Notes: generated from the letters alone by a model not told the origin. 64,000 bases of DNA from Streptomyces griseochromogenes (GCF_001542625.1 NZ_CP016279.1:4402001-4466000); one strand, 5' to 3'; counted from the stretch's first letter, positions 33,834-42,878 are shown. Translations and numbers: made by a program.

Positions 33834-35821
33834 GCATCGACCTTCGTGACCGCTTCTTCGCCCTGTCGACCGGCTCGGCCCCCGAGGACGAGGTCGCCCG
33901 CTTCCGCGCCGAGGTCGACGAGACCGACACCGAGGCAGCGGCCGCGATCGACGGGCTGGCGGTGTCCTGGCACCCGACGGCCCGTTTCAAGGCGGTGCGA
34001 TTCGTCGACGCGGAGCACATCGACGAGGCAGCGCGCGCGCTGTTCGCCCGGCCCAGCGAGGACGCGCCGCACCTGGCTGCCGTGTTCGTGGACCCACGCG
34101 AGTTGTCGTTTCGTACCTTCGAGAACATCGTGCCTCTGGACCGGCTCTTCGCGAACGTCTCCTTGGACCTCACGCTCGCCGAGCCCGTGGAACTCGCACA
34201 GGACGCCTACGCGGCACAGCTGCGCCTGCCCGACGTCGCCCGCGCCCGCATCGAGGGACTGGACGAGCTGAACCTCTACGTCCCGCCGCTCAACTCCGGC
34301 TCCCGCGGTGGCGAACGCTTCATCTTCCACTCGGCGTTGCTGGCCGATGCGCTCACCAAGGCGCTGTCCGAGGCACTGCCCGAAGCGCTGCTCGACGGCT
34401 TCTCACACGTCAACCCGGTGTTCCGCTGCAACCGCTTCGAGCCCGGAGATGCCAACTTCCACCAGCACCGGGACACCCCTTACTACGACGCCGCCCGCGG
34501 ACACGTCTCCCGGTTCACGGTGCTGCTCTACGTCACCGGCGGCTCGGGCGACTCCACACTCGACCTGACCGGGGGTACCACGGTCACCGACATCGAGGCC
34601 TTCACCTGCGTCATCTTCGACCAGCGGTACGAGCATGAGGGTGCGCCATACCGTGACGGCCGCAAGGTCTTCCTGCGCACGGAACTGATCTTCCACCAGG
34701 CCGAGTGCGAGGTCGCACACGACCCGGGGATCGGCGCGCTGTTCAGCAAGGCCTGCTACCTGACGGGCGAAAGTGTCTTCGCCCCGGAACTCGCCCGTCA
34801 CGCCGACACCTACTACAACCAGGTCGCCGCCGCGCACTGGAAAGGCCTGCCCGCCGGTGATCTCACGAGCGAGCCGTTCGTCCACAAGCGGTTCCGTGGC
34901 GTGGACTTCGTCGCGAACGGCTACGACTTCTGGTTCGCCAAGAACCAGGGGCTCTCGCTCACCGAGTGCGCCGCGATCACCCTGCTCGACTACTTCAACT
35001 GCAAACTCGGCGAGAGAGCATTCCGCGACGCATGCGAGTCGTCGGTCATCGAGGCCCAGGGAATGGACTGGATCCCCGGCTTCCTCGCCCGTCAGCGAGG
35101 CGAGGGCAGCAAGCGCGCAGCGGAGGAGGCCGTCGCGGCCTTCGACAAAACCCTGCTCTTCCCCGAGTCGGAAGAGACGAACAACGCCTGCTGCCCGTTC
35201 CACGACTGGGGCGAGTTCGACGCCACGCGCTTCGACGAGATCATCGAACTCCACGAGGCGGCGCAGACCTTCGTCAAGGCGCACATCATGCCGGCGCCCA
35301 TCCTCATGCTCGGCCAGGACGTGGTCCTCGACCCGGAGAAGTTCATGGTCCGCGGCAACCAGATCCACGTTCTCGGCAAGCGGTCACTCACCCCGGTGAA
35401 CTTCGCGGCCTGCTGGAACTCCGGTGGCGCGCCCCCGAATTACATCGACGTGGCCGCCACGGTCGATGCGGCTCACTTTCTTGTCCCACCGATCGTCTTC
35501 TCCGAGACGGACGACTGCTACCACCTGCAGTTCGATTTCTTCCGCAACACCTGGATGGTGAAGCACCAGCAGCTGCCAGTGCCCGTCCCCAGGATCCGCG
35601 ACATCGACGAACTGGACTTCGACCCCGACGACTGGGACACACGCGTCGAAGCGGCCGTGGCCTACCCCTGGATGAGCGCGGTCGCCCCTTCCCTGACCGA
35701 GGAGCCGTGCGGGAGGGCCAAGGCCGCCCACTGGTGGGCCGAGGAAGGCGCCCTGGACGACGAACTCCGCGGCCACCTCGCGGACATCGCAGAGGAGTAC
35801 GAAGAATACGACGAGGAATGA
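33830..35821 (+). CDS. 2-oxoglutarate/Fe(II) oxygenase domain protein, large
   Basis: A 663-residue protein. The prolyl-4-hydroxylase-type core lies at about 140-300: the metal triad is H213-x-D215 (HQHRDTPYY) and H269 (QRYEHEG), and R283 (KVFLRTELIF) is placed to bind 2-oxoglutarate. The remaining C-terminal roughly 360 residues contain conserved-looking Trp/Cys-rich stretches (NNACCPFHDWGEFDATRF and NFAACWNSGGAPPNYID) that I do not recognise. Such enzymes hydroxylate proteins or small molecules. Translation is coupled to the LRR gene, with a GGAGGAG site inside it. It is much longer than a typical P4H, so it is a multi-domain variant. Confidence 0.82.
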   Translation: MSIDLRDRFFALSTGSAPEDEVARFRAEVDETDTEAAAAIDGLAVSWHPTARFKAVRFVDAEHIDEAARALFARPSEDAPHLAAVFVDPRELSFRTFENIVPLDRLFANVSLDLTLAEPVELAQDAYAAQLRLPDVARARIEGLDELNLYVPPLNSGSRGGERFIFHSALLADALTKALSEALPEALLDGFSHVNPVFRCNRFEPGDANFHQHRDTPYYDAARGHVSRFTVLLYVTGGSGDSTLDLTGGTTVTDIEAFTCVIFDQRYEHEGAPYRDGRKVFLRTELIFHQAECEVAHDPGIGALFSKACYLTGESVFAPELARHADTYYNQVAAAHWKGLPAGDLTSEPFVHKRFRGVDFVANGYDFWFAKNQGLSLTECAAITLLDYFNCKLGERAFRDACESSVIEAQGMDWIPGFLARQRGEGSKRAAEEAVAAFDKTLLFPESEETNNACCPFHDWGEFDATRFDEIIELHEAAQTFVKAHIMPAPILMLGQDVVLDPEKFMVRGNQIHVLGKRSLTPVNFAACWNSGGAPPNYIDVAATVDAAHFLVPPIVFSETDDCYHLQFDFFRNTWMVKHQQLPVPVPRIRDIDELDFDPDDWDTRVEAAVAYPWMSAVAPSLTEEPCGRAKAAHWWAEEGALDDELRGHLADIAEEYEEYDEE

Positions 35822-35980
35822 GAGTTCCACGAGGCGGAGGGCGATCCCTGAGTACCACCGCAGCCGCGACACCACATGGAGAGCGCCCGCTTCTCGGTAT
35901 CACGCGGCGTATCGACCAGCCAAGGGATGCCCTCCTCGCTCCGCACGAGCGTCGGACTTGTGGACCAGGGCGGTAGTTGC

Positions 35981-37066
35981 TCAGCGCAGTACGGCCGCCA
36001 GCAGGTCGGCGCCCAGTGCCGTCAGGTCGGTCAGATGGAGGGTGTAACGGACGTAACGACCGTGCCGCCGGGCCGTGAGCAGGCCCGCGCGGCGCAGGAC
36101 AGCGAGGTGGCGGGAAACCTCCGGGGGTGACAGTTCCCAGGCGTGCGCCAGCTCACGGGTGGTGTGCGGGCCCCGGGCGAGGGTGCGCAGCAGCCGTAGC
36201 CGTACCGGATGTGCCAGTGCCTCCAGCCGTAGCGTGACCGTTTCCAGCGAGACCGGTTCCGATGGACTCGTCTCGGCCACGGGGTACTGCACCACCGGCT
36301 GCCACCCGGGCGTGTGGACCGCCACCAGGTGCGGGCGGCCGAAGACACTGGGGACGAAAGTGACCCCGGTGCCGTGGGCGGTGGTCGCCTTGTCCTGCAG
36401 CTTGTCCACGATGATGCAGTCGCCGTCCGGTGCCAGGGTGACCGCGCCGGAAACCGATGCGAGTGCCGGCCCGATGCCCTGGCGCTTCAACAGGTCGTTC
36501 TTCAGGCGCAGGTCGGTGGCCAGTCGCACGGTGACATCCGTCCAGGCGGCGTCGAAGAAGGCCTCGGCGCACTGTTCGAGGGTGTGGCGCAGCCGCGCCC
36601 GCACAGCGGCCGGGTCCGCGAGCAGCCGTTCCGCGAAGGCCTCTTGCCGCGCGCCGCGGGCCTGGGCCAGGTCCAGGGCCCGCTCGCGCGCGGTGGAGTC
36701 GGCGAGCGGCGACCGCGCGGCGAAATGGACCCGGCTGCTGCCGCACGTGGTGACGAGCGCGGCGGTCACGTACCTTTCGTCGTCGATCCGGTCCACGTCG
36801 TCCAACTCCTCGGCGAGGGTCGGCCGAGGCCGGGCGGGGATCAGGAAGTCGGCTTGTGAGGAACGCCAGAGGAACTCCGCCTCCCGCAACCGCTCGGCCA
36901 GCTCCGGCCGCAGTCCGGCCCAGACGTCCCCGGCCCAGTCGGCGAGCTGAGGATGATGCCCGGGTTCGGCCAGCACGTGCAGCATCGCGGTCAGTTCGGC
37001 CAGTGGCGAGGCCGCGAACCGCAGCCGTTCGGAGGGCGGGCCGCTGATGTCGATGCGTAGCGTCAT
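35981..37066 (-). CDS. DUF5937/ArsR-type winged-helix regulator
   Basis: A 361-residue protein in which a large N-terminal DUF5937 domain precedes a C-terminal ArsR winged helix (LRLEALAHPVRLRLLRTLARGPHTTRELAHAWELSPPEVSRHLAVLRRAGLLTARRHGRYVRY). No metal-binding Cys pair is present in the winged helix, so it is not a classical metal sensor. This architecture is common in Streptomyces, usually next to an MFS pump. It is divergent from such a pump here with a 21-bp palindrome between, so it most likely represses both until its ligand arrives. Confidence 0.85.
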   Translation of the reverse strand: MTLRIDISGPPSERLRFAASPLAELTAMLHVLAEPGHHPQLADWAGDVWAGLRPELAERLREAEFLWRSSQADFLIPARPRPTLAEELDDVDRIDDERYVTAALVTTCGSSRVHFAARSPLADSTARERALDLAQARGARQEAFAERLLADPAAVRARLRHTLEQCAEAFFDAAWTDVTVRLATDLRLKNDLLKRQGIGPALASVSGAVTLAPDGDCIIVDKLQDKATTAHGTGVTFVPSVFGRPHLVAVHTPGWQPVVQYPVAETSPSEPVSLETVTLRLEALAHPVRLRLLRTLARGPHTTRELAHAWELSPPEVSRHLAVLRRAGLLTARRHGRYVRYTLHLTDLTALGADLLAAVLR

Positions 37067-37106
37067 CCGCTCATCATCCCTGGCAGGACCGGTCGACGAC
37101 GGCGTC

Positions 37107-37127
37107 GGTTGACGGTATCCGTCAACC
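37107..37127. promoter_or_regulatory. Perfect 21-bp palindrome, probable ArsR operator
   Basis: Arms GGTTGACGG (37107-37115) and CCGTCAACC (37119-37127) flank a TAT centre. It lies midway between the divergent ArsR-type regulator and the MFS gene. Confidence 0.7.
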
Positions 37128-37166
37128 CACGTGCCCCGCGCGGTGGCCGCACGCAGCGTGGGCGCC

Positions 37167-38357
37167 ATGGCAACCACCACCAGGATCCAGCCCCGTACCC
37201 TCGTCGGCGCCTCCGGAGGCCCTCGCTATGCCGTCGCCCTGGCCGTGGACGCGCTCGGCACCGGTCTGCTGCGGCCCTTTCTGCTGCTTTACGGAGTGAC
37301 GGTGCTCAGTCTGTCCGCACCCGTCACCGGCACGGCCATGACAGTCGGCATCGTCGCGGGTCTGGTGTGCATGCCCGCGGTGGGCCGATGGCTGGACCGG
37401 GGCGCTCGGAGCACGGTCGTGGCGGCGTCGATGCTGGTGCGGGTACTGGGGGTGGCCCTGCTGCTGGCAGCCCCGGCGGGGCACGTCTCGCTGTTCGTGG
37501 CGGCGGCGCTCTTCCTCGGCATCGGCAACCAGGCATGGCCTGCCGCCCACGCCGCCCTCGTGGCCACGGTCGCCCACGGCCGGGAACGCGACGCCGCTCT
37601 CGCGGCGAGCCGTGCCCTGCGCAACGCCGGCATGGGCGTCGGCGCACTCGTCGCCACCGCCTGCCTGGCGGGCGGCACCACCGCGCTGCGGGCGCTGGCC
37701 GCCGTCACCGGGCTCACCTACCTTGTCGCGGCGGCCCTGGTGCGGTCGGTCCGTGTGCACGCGCCTGCGGCCGCCGACTCGACCGAGGTCAGAGGCACGG
37801 GCCATGAGCCCGCACCCCGGATGCGCACGCTGCTGATCGCCAACGTGGTCTACGTCTTCTGCCTCAACGTCCCCGAAATCGCGCTTCCGCTGGTTCTGGT
37901 CACACAGTTGCACGCGTCCCCGGTGTGGTCGGCTGTCATCTTCGTGGCCAACACGGTGTTGGTGGTCATCCTCCAGGTTCCGGTCACTGTCATGATGTCC
38001 CGGTTCTCCCAGCGGACCGCGCTTGTCCTCGCCGGCGTGGTGCTCAGCGCGTCCTACCTGGGCTTCCTCGTGGCCGCCTCGTTGGGGCACGGCTGGGGTG
38101 CCCCGGCCGTCGCCGTGGTGTCCGTTGTCTGCACCCTCGGCGAAATCGTCTATGCGGGCAGCGCCACCGCACTCGTGACACATCTCGCCCCGGCACACGT
38201 CCTGGGACGGGCCCTCGCCCGCTTCCAGCTCTCCACGGGGTTCGGTCTCGCCGTCTCCCCGGCGGCCATCACCACGCTCGCGGCCCACGGCCCGGCTGCC
38301 CTCTGGGGCGGTCTGGCGGCGGCGACGCTCCTCTCCGCCTCCGTCGTCGCCCACTGA
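37167..38357 (+). CDS. MFS transporter (drug efflux type)
   Basis: A 396-residue protein with about 12 hydrophobic segments. Between helices two and three is MPAVGRWLDRGARSTVV, a variant of the MFS loop motif GxxxDRxGRR/K; a similar stretch (VMMSRFSQRTALVLAG) occurs in the second half. The gene is divergent from the DUF5937/ArsR regulator, the usual partner of such pumps. It exports an unknown compound, driven by the proton gradient. The ATG at 37167 gives a short cytoplasmic N-terminus; an ATG at 37131 is also in frame but lies within the promoter region. Confidence 0.87.
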   Translation: MATTTRIQPRTLVGASGGPRYAVALAVDALGTGLLRPFLLLYGVTVLSLSAPVTGTAMTVGIVAGLVCMPAVGRWLDRGARSTVVAASMLVRVLGVALLLAAPAGHVSLFVAAALFLGIGNQAWPAAHAALVATVAHGRERDAALAASRALRNAGMGVGALVATACLAGGTTALRALAAVTGLTYLVAAALVRSVRVHAPAAADSTEVRGTGHEPAPRMRTLLIANVVYVFCLNVPEIALPLVLVTQLHASPVWSAVIFVANTVLVVILQVPVTVMMSRFSQRTALVLAGVVLSASYLGFLVAASLGHGWGAPAVAVVSVVCTLGEIVYAGSATALVTHLAPAHVLGRALARFQLSTGFGLAVSPAAITTLAAHGPAALWGGLAAATLLSASVVAH

Positions 38358-38404
38358 ACTTGATCCGGCCTGTCAGGCTCAGCCGAAGAGCGGTTGCCAC
38401 ACAG

Positions 38405-38512
38405 CACGCGGACAACGGCTTCGACTACGACGACCTACGCCGCCGGCTCAGCGAGCGCGGCATCCGCCACCGCATCGCCCGCGAAGGCATCGAGTCCTCC
38501 TCCTTGCCTTCG
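38405..38512 (+). pseudogene. IS5-family transposase fragment
   Basis: HADNGFDYDDLRRRLSERGIRHRIAREGIESS matches the second catalytic-Asp region of IS427-group transposases. Only this piece remains, without ends or start. The corresponding region is the part missing from the element at 12779-13480. Confidence 0.65.
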
Positions 38513-38586
38513 TCGCCGTGGCCGGGGCTCTCATCGGCTGCCGCACCGCTGACCCAGCGGGAACGACTGCCCGTGGTTGAGCCCGT

Positions 38587-39798
38587 TCACCGTATGGCCG
38601 CGGCGAAACCGTACTTCGGCAGCGCGATGTCCCCGGCCTTGGCGAACTGTGCGGCGAGCAGGTTCCGCATCGGCCAGCGGGTCATCTGCCGCATGGAGAG
38701 GTCCCGCAGGCGGATGCCGAGCCTGCCCGAGGGCGCGAATCCCGAGGCACCGCCGGGCGGGAGCTGCTGGGCCTGGCTCACGTACGGGCGCATCACCTCG
38801 TCGTACTTGCGGAAGGCGATGCGGTGGTCGCCCTTGGCAGCGGCGATTTCGCCGGCCAGGACGTAGGCGCCGACCAGGGCCAGGCTGGTTCCCAGGCCGG
38901 TCAGCGGGGTCGCGCAGTAACCGGCGTCGCCCAGCAGCGCCACACGGCCGCGCGACCAGCGGTCGAGGCGGACCTGGCCCATGGAGTCGAAGAAGAAGTC
39001 CGGGGCGGTACGCATCGCCCGCAGCAGGCGCGGGGCCTCCCAGCCGACCTCGGCGAAACGCTCGGCCACGAGGACTTGCTGGGCGGCGATGTCGCGGCGG
39101 TCGTAGTCGATCGGTGCCGATCGGAAGCTGAGGCCGGCCTTGATCTCGCCGGGGACGCGGCCGGGGCGCGCGGAGGCGACCAGACCGCCGGGCGCGTTGT
39201 GCATCAGGTACCAGCCGTCGAGATCCAAGTCGTCGGTGGCGGTGAACCAGGCCGTGTAGAGGCCGAGCGGGTGGACGAACTCGGGCTCCGGGCCGAAGGC
39301 CAGCGCACGCACCACGGAGTGCGGCCCGTCCGCGCCGACGACCAGCCCGAACCGGCGGGGGGCAGCCTTCTCGAAAGCGACGGTGACCCCGTCCGCGTCC
39401 TGAGCGATCCCGGTGACGGTGTCGTCGAACAGGTACTCCGTGTCCGGCAGGGTGGACTCGTACAGCAGACGGGCCAGATCGCCACGGAGGATCTCGATCT
39501 CGGAGACGATCCCCTCGCCGCCGAAGCTCTCGGCGGGCACCCGCGCGGTGGTGCGGCCGGCGGCGTCGACGAGCGCGAGGCCGCGTTGGTCCACGCTCTC
39601 CGCCCTGGCCCGGTCCATCAGGCCCATGCGCTCGATCACGGTGCGGCCGGCCCCGCGCAGATCGACGGTCTGCCCGCCCGGCCGGGGTGCCGGCGCACGT
39701 TCCACGATCGTGACCGTGAAGCCTCTCTTGCGTAGCCAGTACGCCAGCGCGGGCCCTGCGATACCGGCACCGCAGATGAGTATCTCGTTGTTCGGCAT
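38587..39798 (-). CDS. FAD-dependent monooxygenase (TetX/PHBH-like)
   Basis: A 403-residue single-chain flavin hydroxylase. The N-terminus EILICGAGIAGPALAYWLRKRGFTVTIVER is the ADP-binding fold, VVGADGPHSVVRAL is the DG motif, and RVALLGDAGYCATPLTGLGTSLALVGAYVL is the GD motif. The length and pattern suit the tetracycline-hydroxylase-like FAD_binding_3 group. It would hydroxylate an aromatic or antibiotic-like substrate using NADPH and O2. The ATG before PNNEIL is used; ATGs 7 and 11 codons upstream are possible. It is divergent from a GntR-TetR hybrid regulator, its probable repressor. Confidence 0.88.
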   Translation of the reverse strand: MPNNEILICGAGIAGPALAYWLRKRGFTVTIVERAPAPRPGGQTVDLRGAGRTVIERMGLMDRARAESVDQRGLALVDAAGRTTARVPAESFGGEGIVSEIEILRGDLARLLYESTLPDTEYLFDDTVTGIAQDADGVTVAFEKAAPRRFGLVVGADGPHSVVRALAFGPEPEFVHPLGLYTAWFTATDDLDLDGWYLMHNAPGGLVASARPGRVPGEIKAGLSFRSAPIDYDRRDIAAQQVLVAERFAEVGWEAPRLLRAMRTAPDFFFDSMGQVRLDRWSRGRVALLGDAGYCATPLTGLGTSLALVGAYVLAGEIAAAKGDHRIAFRKYDEVMRPYVSQAQQLPPGGASGFAPSGRLGIRLRDLSMRQMTRWPMRNLLAAQFAKAGDIALPKYGFAAAIR

Positions 39799-39874
39799 GC
39801 TCTGAACGTACGCCGTACGCATGGTAGTGCGCAACCGCGAAACCGCCTTTCATTGCGCGGTGTTCGCAGGTACT

Positions 39875-39969
39875 GCACTAGTACGGAGACCGGCGGAAGG
39901 CGCTCGCGTGCAGGTATCGCCCGGCGTCGGCGGCTAGGATGTCAGCTGTCCAGGTGCACTAGTGCGGAG
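39875..39969. promoter_or_regulatory. Two ACTAGT-centred repeats, probable operators
   Basis: GCACTAGTACGGAG (39875-39888) and GCACTAGTGCGGAG (39956-39969) differ by one base and are 81 bp apart, in the divergent promoter region. The core CACTAGTG of the second copy is a perfect palindrome. The second copy lies at the ribosome binding site of the regulator gene, and the first lies nearer the monooxygenase, suiting joint repression. Confidence 0.6.
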
Positions 39970-39976
39970 GGTGTCG

Positions 39977-40939
39977 GTGAGCGGACAGGCGGTACCTCGC
40001 TACAGGCAGATCGTCGACGAGCTGCGGCGGCAGATCGAGACGGGCGAACTGGCGCCGGGCGATCGCGTGCCCTCGACCCGCGAGATCACCAAGCAGTGGG
40101 GCGTCGCGATGGCGACCGCGACCAAGGTGCTCACCGAATTGCGCCGCGAGGGCATGGTCCACGCCATGCCCGGTGTCGGGACGGTCGTGGAGGCCCCGAG
40201 CCGCCGGGTACGCAACGCCCGCCCCACGGCCGCCCCACGCCCGGAGGGGCCGCCCGATGCGTCATCGGGCCAGGCGGCGCTCACGCTCGAACGGATCGTC
40301 GTCGCCGCCGTCACGGTCGCCGACACGGAAGGTCTGGCCGCTGTCTCGATGCGCCGGGTGGCCGCCGAGCTAGGGGTGGCAACCATGTCGCTGTACCGGC
40401 ATGTGGCCGACAAGGACGACCTGTTGATGCGGATGATGGACACGGTCATCGCGGAGCACCCGCTGCCCGCAGACCCGCCGGCGGGCTGGCGGGAGGCGAT
40501 CGAGCTGGCGGCCCGGCAGCTCTGGGACCTCTTCCGCCGCCACCCGTGGCTCGCACCGGCCCTGTCGGTGACCCGCCCTCAGATGATCACCTCGGCACTG
40601 CCGTACAGCGAGTGGATGCTCGGCACCCTGCACGCGCACGGACTCGACCTGCACTCCGCTTTCACGGCGCACCTCATGCTGCTCAACTACGCCCGTGGAA
40701 TCGCCGTCAATCTGGAGGCAGAGCGGGAAGCCGAGGCGCACAGCGGTCTCGACAGCGAGGAGTGGATGGACACGCAGGAGCCCGCGCTCCTGGCGATTCT
40801 GGCCACCGGCCGGTTCCCCGCGCTCTCCCGCCTCGCCACGACCGGTTACGACTTCGACCTCGACGCCGTCTTCGAGTTCGGCCTCCAACGCCTCCTCGAC
40901 GGCCTCGCCCCACTCGTCAACGAGAGCTCCGCCGGTTGA
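39977..40939 (+). CDS. GntR-TetR hybrid regulator
   Basis: A 320-residue protein with two DNA-binding heads. Residues 5-72 are a GntR winged helix (YRQIVDELRRQIETGELAPGDRVPSTREITKQWGVAMATATKVLTELRREGMVHAMPGVGTVV). After a Pro-rich linker, from about 95 a complete TetR domain follows (LERIVVAAVTVADTEGLAAVSMRRVAAELGVATMSLYRHVADKDDL) with its TetR_C-type ligand domain. The GTG at 39977 follows GGAGGG; GTGs at 39962 and 39971 are in frame. Such hybrids are known in Streptomyces, often next to an FAD monooxygenase. It probably binds the ACTAGT repeats. Confidence 0.87.
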   Translation: MSGQAVPRYRQIVDELRRQIETGELAPGDRVPSTREITKQWGVAMATATKVLTELRREGMVHAMPGVGTVVEAPSRRVRNARPTAAPRPEGPPDASSGQAALTLERIVVAAVTVADTEGLAAVSMRRVAAELGVATMSLYRHVADKDDLLMRMMDTVIAEHPLPADPPAGWREAIELAARQLWDLFRRHPWLAPALSVTRPQMITSALPYSEWMLGTLHAHGLDLHSAFTAHLMLLNYARGIAVNLEAEREAEAHSGLDSEEWMDTQEPALLAILATGRFPALSRLATTGYDFDLDAVFEFGLQRLLDGLAPLVNESSAG

Positions 40940-41008
40940 ACGGAATCGATGTCTGCGGTGAGGTGCCGTGGGGCTCGCTCTGTCCCCAGGAGGCGACGAC
41001 ACCAGCAG

Positions 41009-41221
41009 TCAGGATGTGTCCTGGTGTGAGAGGCCCTGACAAAGGCGTTTCACGTGGCGGTGGGTGATCAGGCGGACGGCGAGGCCGAGGAAGGCCTCGT
41101 GGATGTCGTCGCGCCGTTCCCAGCGGATGCGCGGGCGTCGGAAGCCGTGGAGCCCGGAGGAGTCGATCACCGCCCGCGACCAGTCCAGCTTGTTCTTCGC
41201 CCGCAGCTTCTTCAAAAGCAC
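41009..41221 (-). pseudogene. IS5-family transposase remnant with internal deletion
   Basis: LLKKLRAKNKLDWSRAVIDSSG, the first catalytic-Asp region, is joined to a C-terminal piece with WERRDDIHEAFLGLAVRLITHRHVKRL. Everything between is missing. No end repeats were identified. Confidence 0.6.
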
Positions 41222-41231
41222 CGCGTGATCA

Positions 41232-41452
41232 ACAAGATTTGTCAGAGCCAGTTACACCGGCTTCCAAGTCTTCCGGCGGTGGCTCGCGCAGGCCGAGGGA
41301 TTCGCGCTCGACGAGATGCACGGCTTCGGTGGACGTCGCTCCCGGAACGACACACCGACCCGCTTCTCCGAGGACACATCGACGACGCTCGCCAGTTGGT
41401 GATCGTCCTGCAGCTCTGCAACGAGAGGGGCGTCGACCTCCTCGTCGGCTGA
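41232..41452 (+). pseudogene. Remnant of a conserved Streptomyces hypothetical protein
   Basis: SYTGFQVFRRWLAQAEGFALDEMHGFGG in one frame and DPLLRGHIDDARQLVIVLQLCNERGVDLLVG in another resemble the start and end of a common Streptomyces protein of unknown function, with the middle deleted. It is truncated by the neighbouring IS remnant. Confidence 0.55.
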
Positions 41453-41547
41453 GAGGAGGTGTGTTTCCTCTTACCGGCTGGAGCCGGCAGCGCATTGTCG
41501 GCGGATCAGCTTCCTGGCGGCGGCCGCGACTTGTGTCGGTCGCGTCC

Positions 41548-42426
41548 CTAACCGGCTTCCGGTGCGCCGTAGGAGAACTTGTATCCGGTGAAGTCGGAAA
41601 CCGGGACGTACCCGATTCGCTGGTAGAGGGCATTGCTGGTGGGGTTGGCAGGGTTTGTGAACAGTACGACCTCCTTCGCGCCTGCGGTCAGCGCGGCTCT
41701 GCTCACCTCGACCGTCACGGCACCCGCGTAGCCGCGACCCCGGAGGAGGGCCGGGGTGTAGACGGGGTCCACCCGGATCATGCCTCCGACCATCGAGGTC
41801 GAGCCTGCCATGGAGACGGGAGTGCCGTCCGGGGTCTCCCAGAACGTGAAGTGTTTGTCGGCGAAGCGCGAGCCGGCCCAGGAGCCGGCGTCCAGGATGG
41901 GGGCCTCTCCGACGTCGGCCGAGAACTCATTGCACCAGCGGATGAGTTGCTCACGGTCCTGCGCGTCCACGACACGGCCCTGACCCGGTGGACGCGGCTC
42001 CGGCGCGGTGAGGTTGCCGAGACGGTAGAGCCGCCCCCACCAGTGGGCTACTGGCGCTGCGCCCGTGCACCGCTGCCATGCCTCGGCGAAAACCGTGGCG
42101 GTGTCGTGGTCCGCGGTGACGCCGGAGGGGGAGTGGCCGAGGTCGGCCAGGTGGGCGGCAAGGGTGTCGGCCTGCTCGGTGGAGAGGGGGGTGAGGGTCA
42201 GGCGGCGGGACGGAGGGCGGTAGAAGACGGCGCGGACCATGCCCCCTGACTCCAGTCGGCCGAACACGGTGGCTTCGGCGTCGTGTGCGTCCGCCTTACG
42301 TGTTCGCATCTTCTCGATCACCGTCAGCGGCGTGTTGTGCAGAGCCGGGCGCGACCGCAGGAAGTCCCCGGCCCGGGCGAGAAACTCGTCGACGTCTTCG
42401 GTGAGGTGCCAGTCATCCGGGCGCAT
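41548..42426 (-). CDS. GNAT N-acetyltransferase
   Basis: A 292-residue protein with a C-terminal GNAT domain: MIRVDPVYTPALLRGRGYAGAVTVEVSRAAL is the acetyl-CoA loop, and FTNPANPTSNALYQRIGYVPVSDFTGYKF is the typical end. The first 140 residues form a less conserved GNAT-like half, as in two-domain acetyltransferases. It transfers acetyl to an unknown amine. It is monocistronic, flanked by pseudogenes on one side and a 490-base gap on the other. Confidence 0.85.
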   Translation of the reverse strand: MRPDDWHLTEDVDEFLARAGDFLRSRPALHNTPLTVIEKMRTRKADAHDAEATVFGRLESGGMVRAVFYRPPSRRLTLTPLSTEQADTLAAHLADLGHSPSGVTADHDTATVFAEAWQRCTGAAPVAHWWGRLYRLGNLTAPEPRPPGQGRVVDAQDREQLIRWCNEFSADVGEAPILDAGSWAGSRFADKHFTFWETPDGTPVSMAGSTSMVGGMIRVDPVYTPALLRGRGYAGAVTVEVSRAALTAGAKEVVLFTNPANPTSNALYQRIGYVPVSDFTGYKFSYGAPEAG

Positions 42427-42855
42427 GCTTCATCGTCCCCGATGCACTCGGCTCGGGGGAGCATTTGCCCAGAGACGAGCCGTCGCCGCTCCTGGTCCAA
42501 CGTCTGCCGGCCACATGAGGCGACTGCCGCCCGTCGTGGCGTGCGGGGTTGCGGTGACACGCGCGGCGCTTTCTTCGCATTCCTCGTCGCTCGGACGACG
42601 GGCTTCAGAGAAATGGCTTGACCGGAACGGCCGTTGGTGCGGATCACCCGCCCGGTGCAGGGGGGGGCGAGGGCGCTGCCCAGGGGGTGTGAGGACCGAA
42701 ATCCGCTGGTCAGAAGACCGATCCCTCGGCATGCGCCGTCTCCCGTGCACGGCTGTTCGATACGCGGCGGTCACGCTGATGGATCGGGAACCTGAACGTC
42801 CGGTGTCTTGAACCTGCCCAAGTTTCACCCCAGTTGAGGTGCCCGGACCGATCGA
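42427..42855. other. Intergenic region, nothing recognised
   Basis: About 430 bases with a run of eight G near 42660. No coding frame has family resemblance. The promoter of the acetyltransferase gene must lie at the left edge. Confidence 0.4.
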
Positions 42856-42878
42856 TTGTCAGTGGCCGCAATCAGCAT
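42856..42878 (+). promoter_or_regulatory. DNA-damage-type promoter motif, near match
   Basis: TTGTCAGTG (42856-42864), an 8-base spacer and CAGCAT (42873-42878). The upstream element and spacing match the RecA-NDp/PafBC consensus, but the -10-like part has CA instead of TA. The 17-mer TCGATTGTCAGTGGCCG is identical to that before the LRR gene at 32922. Confidence 0.45.
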
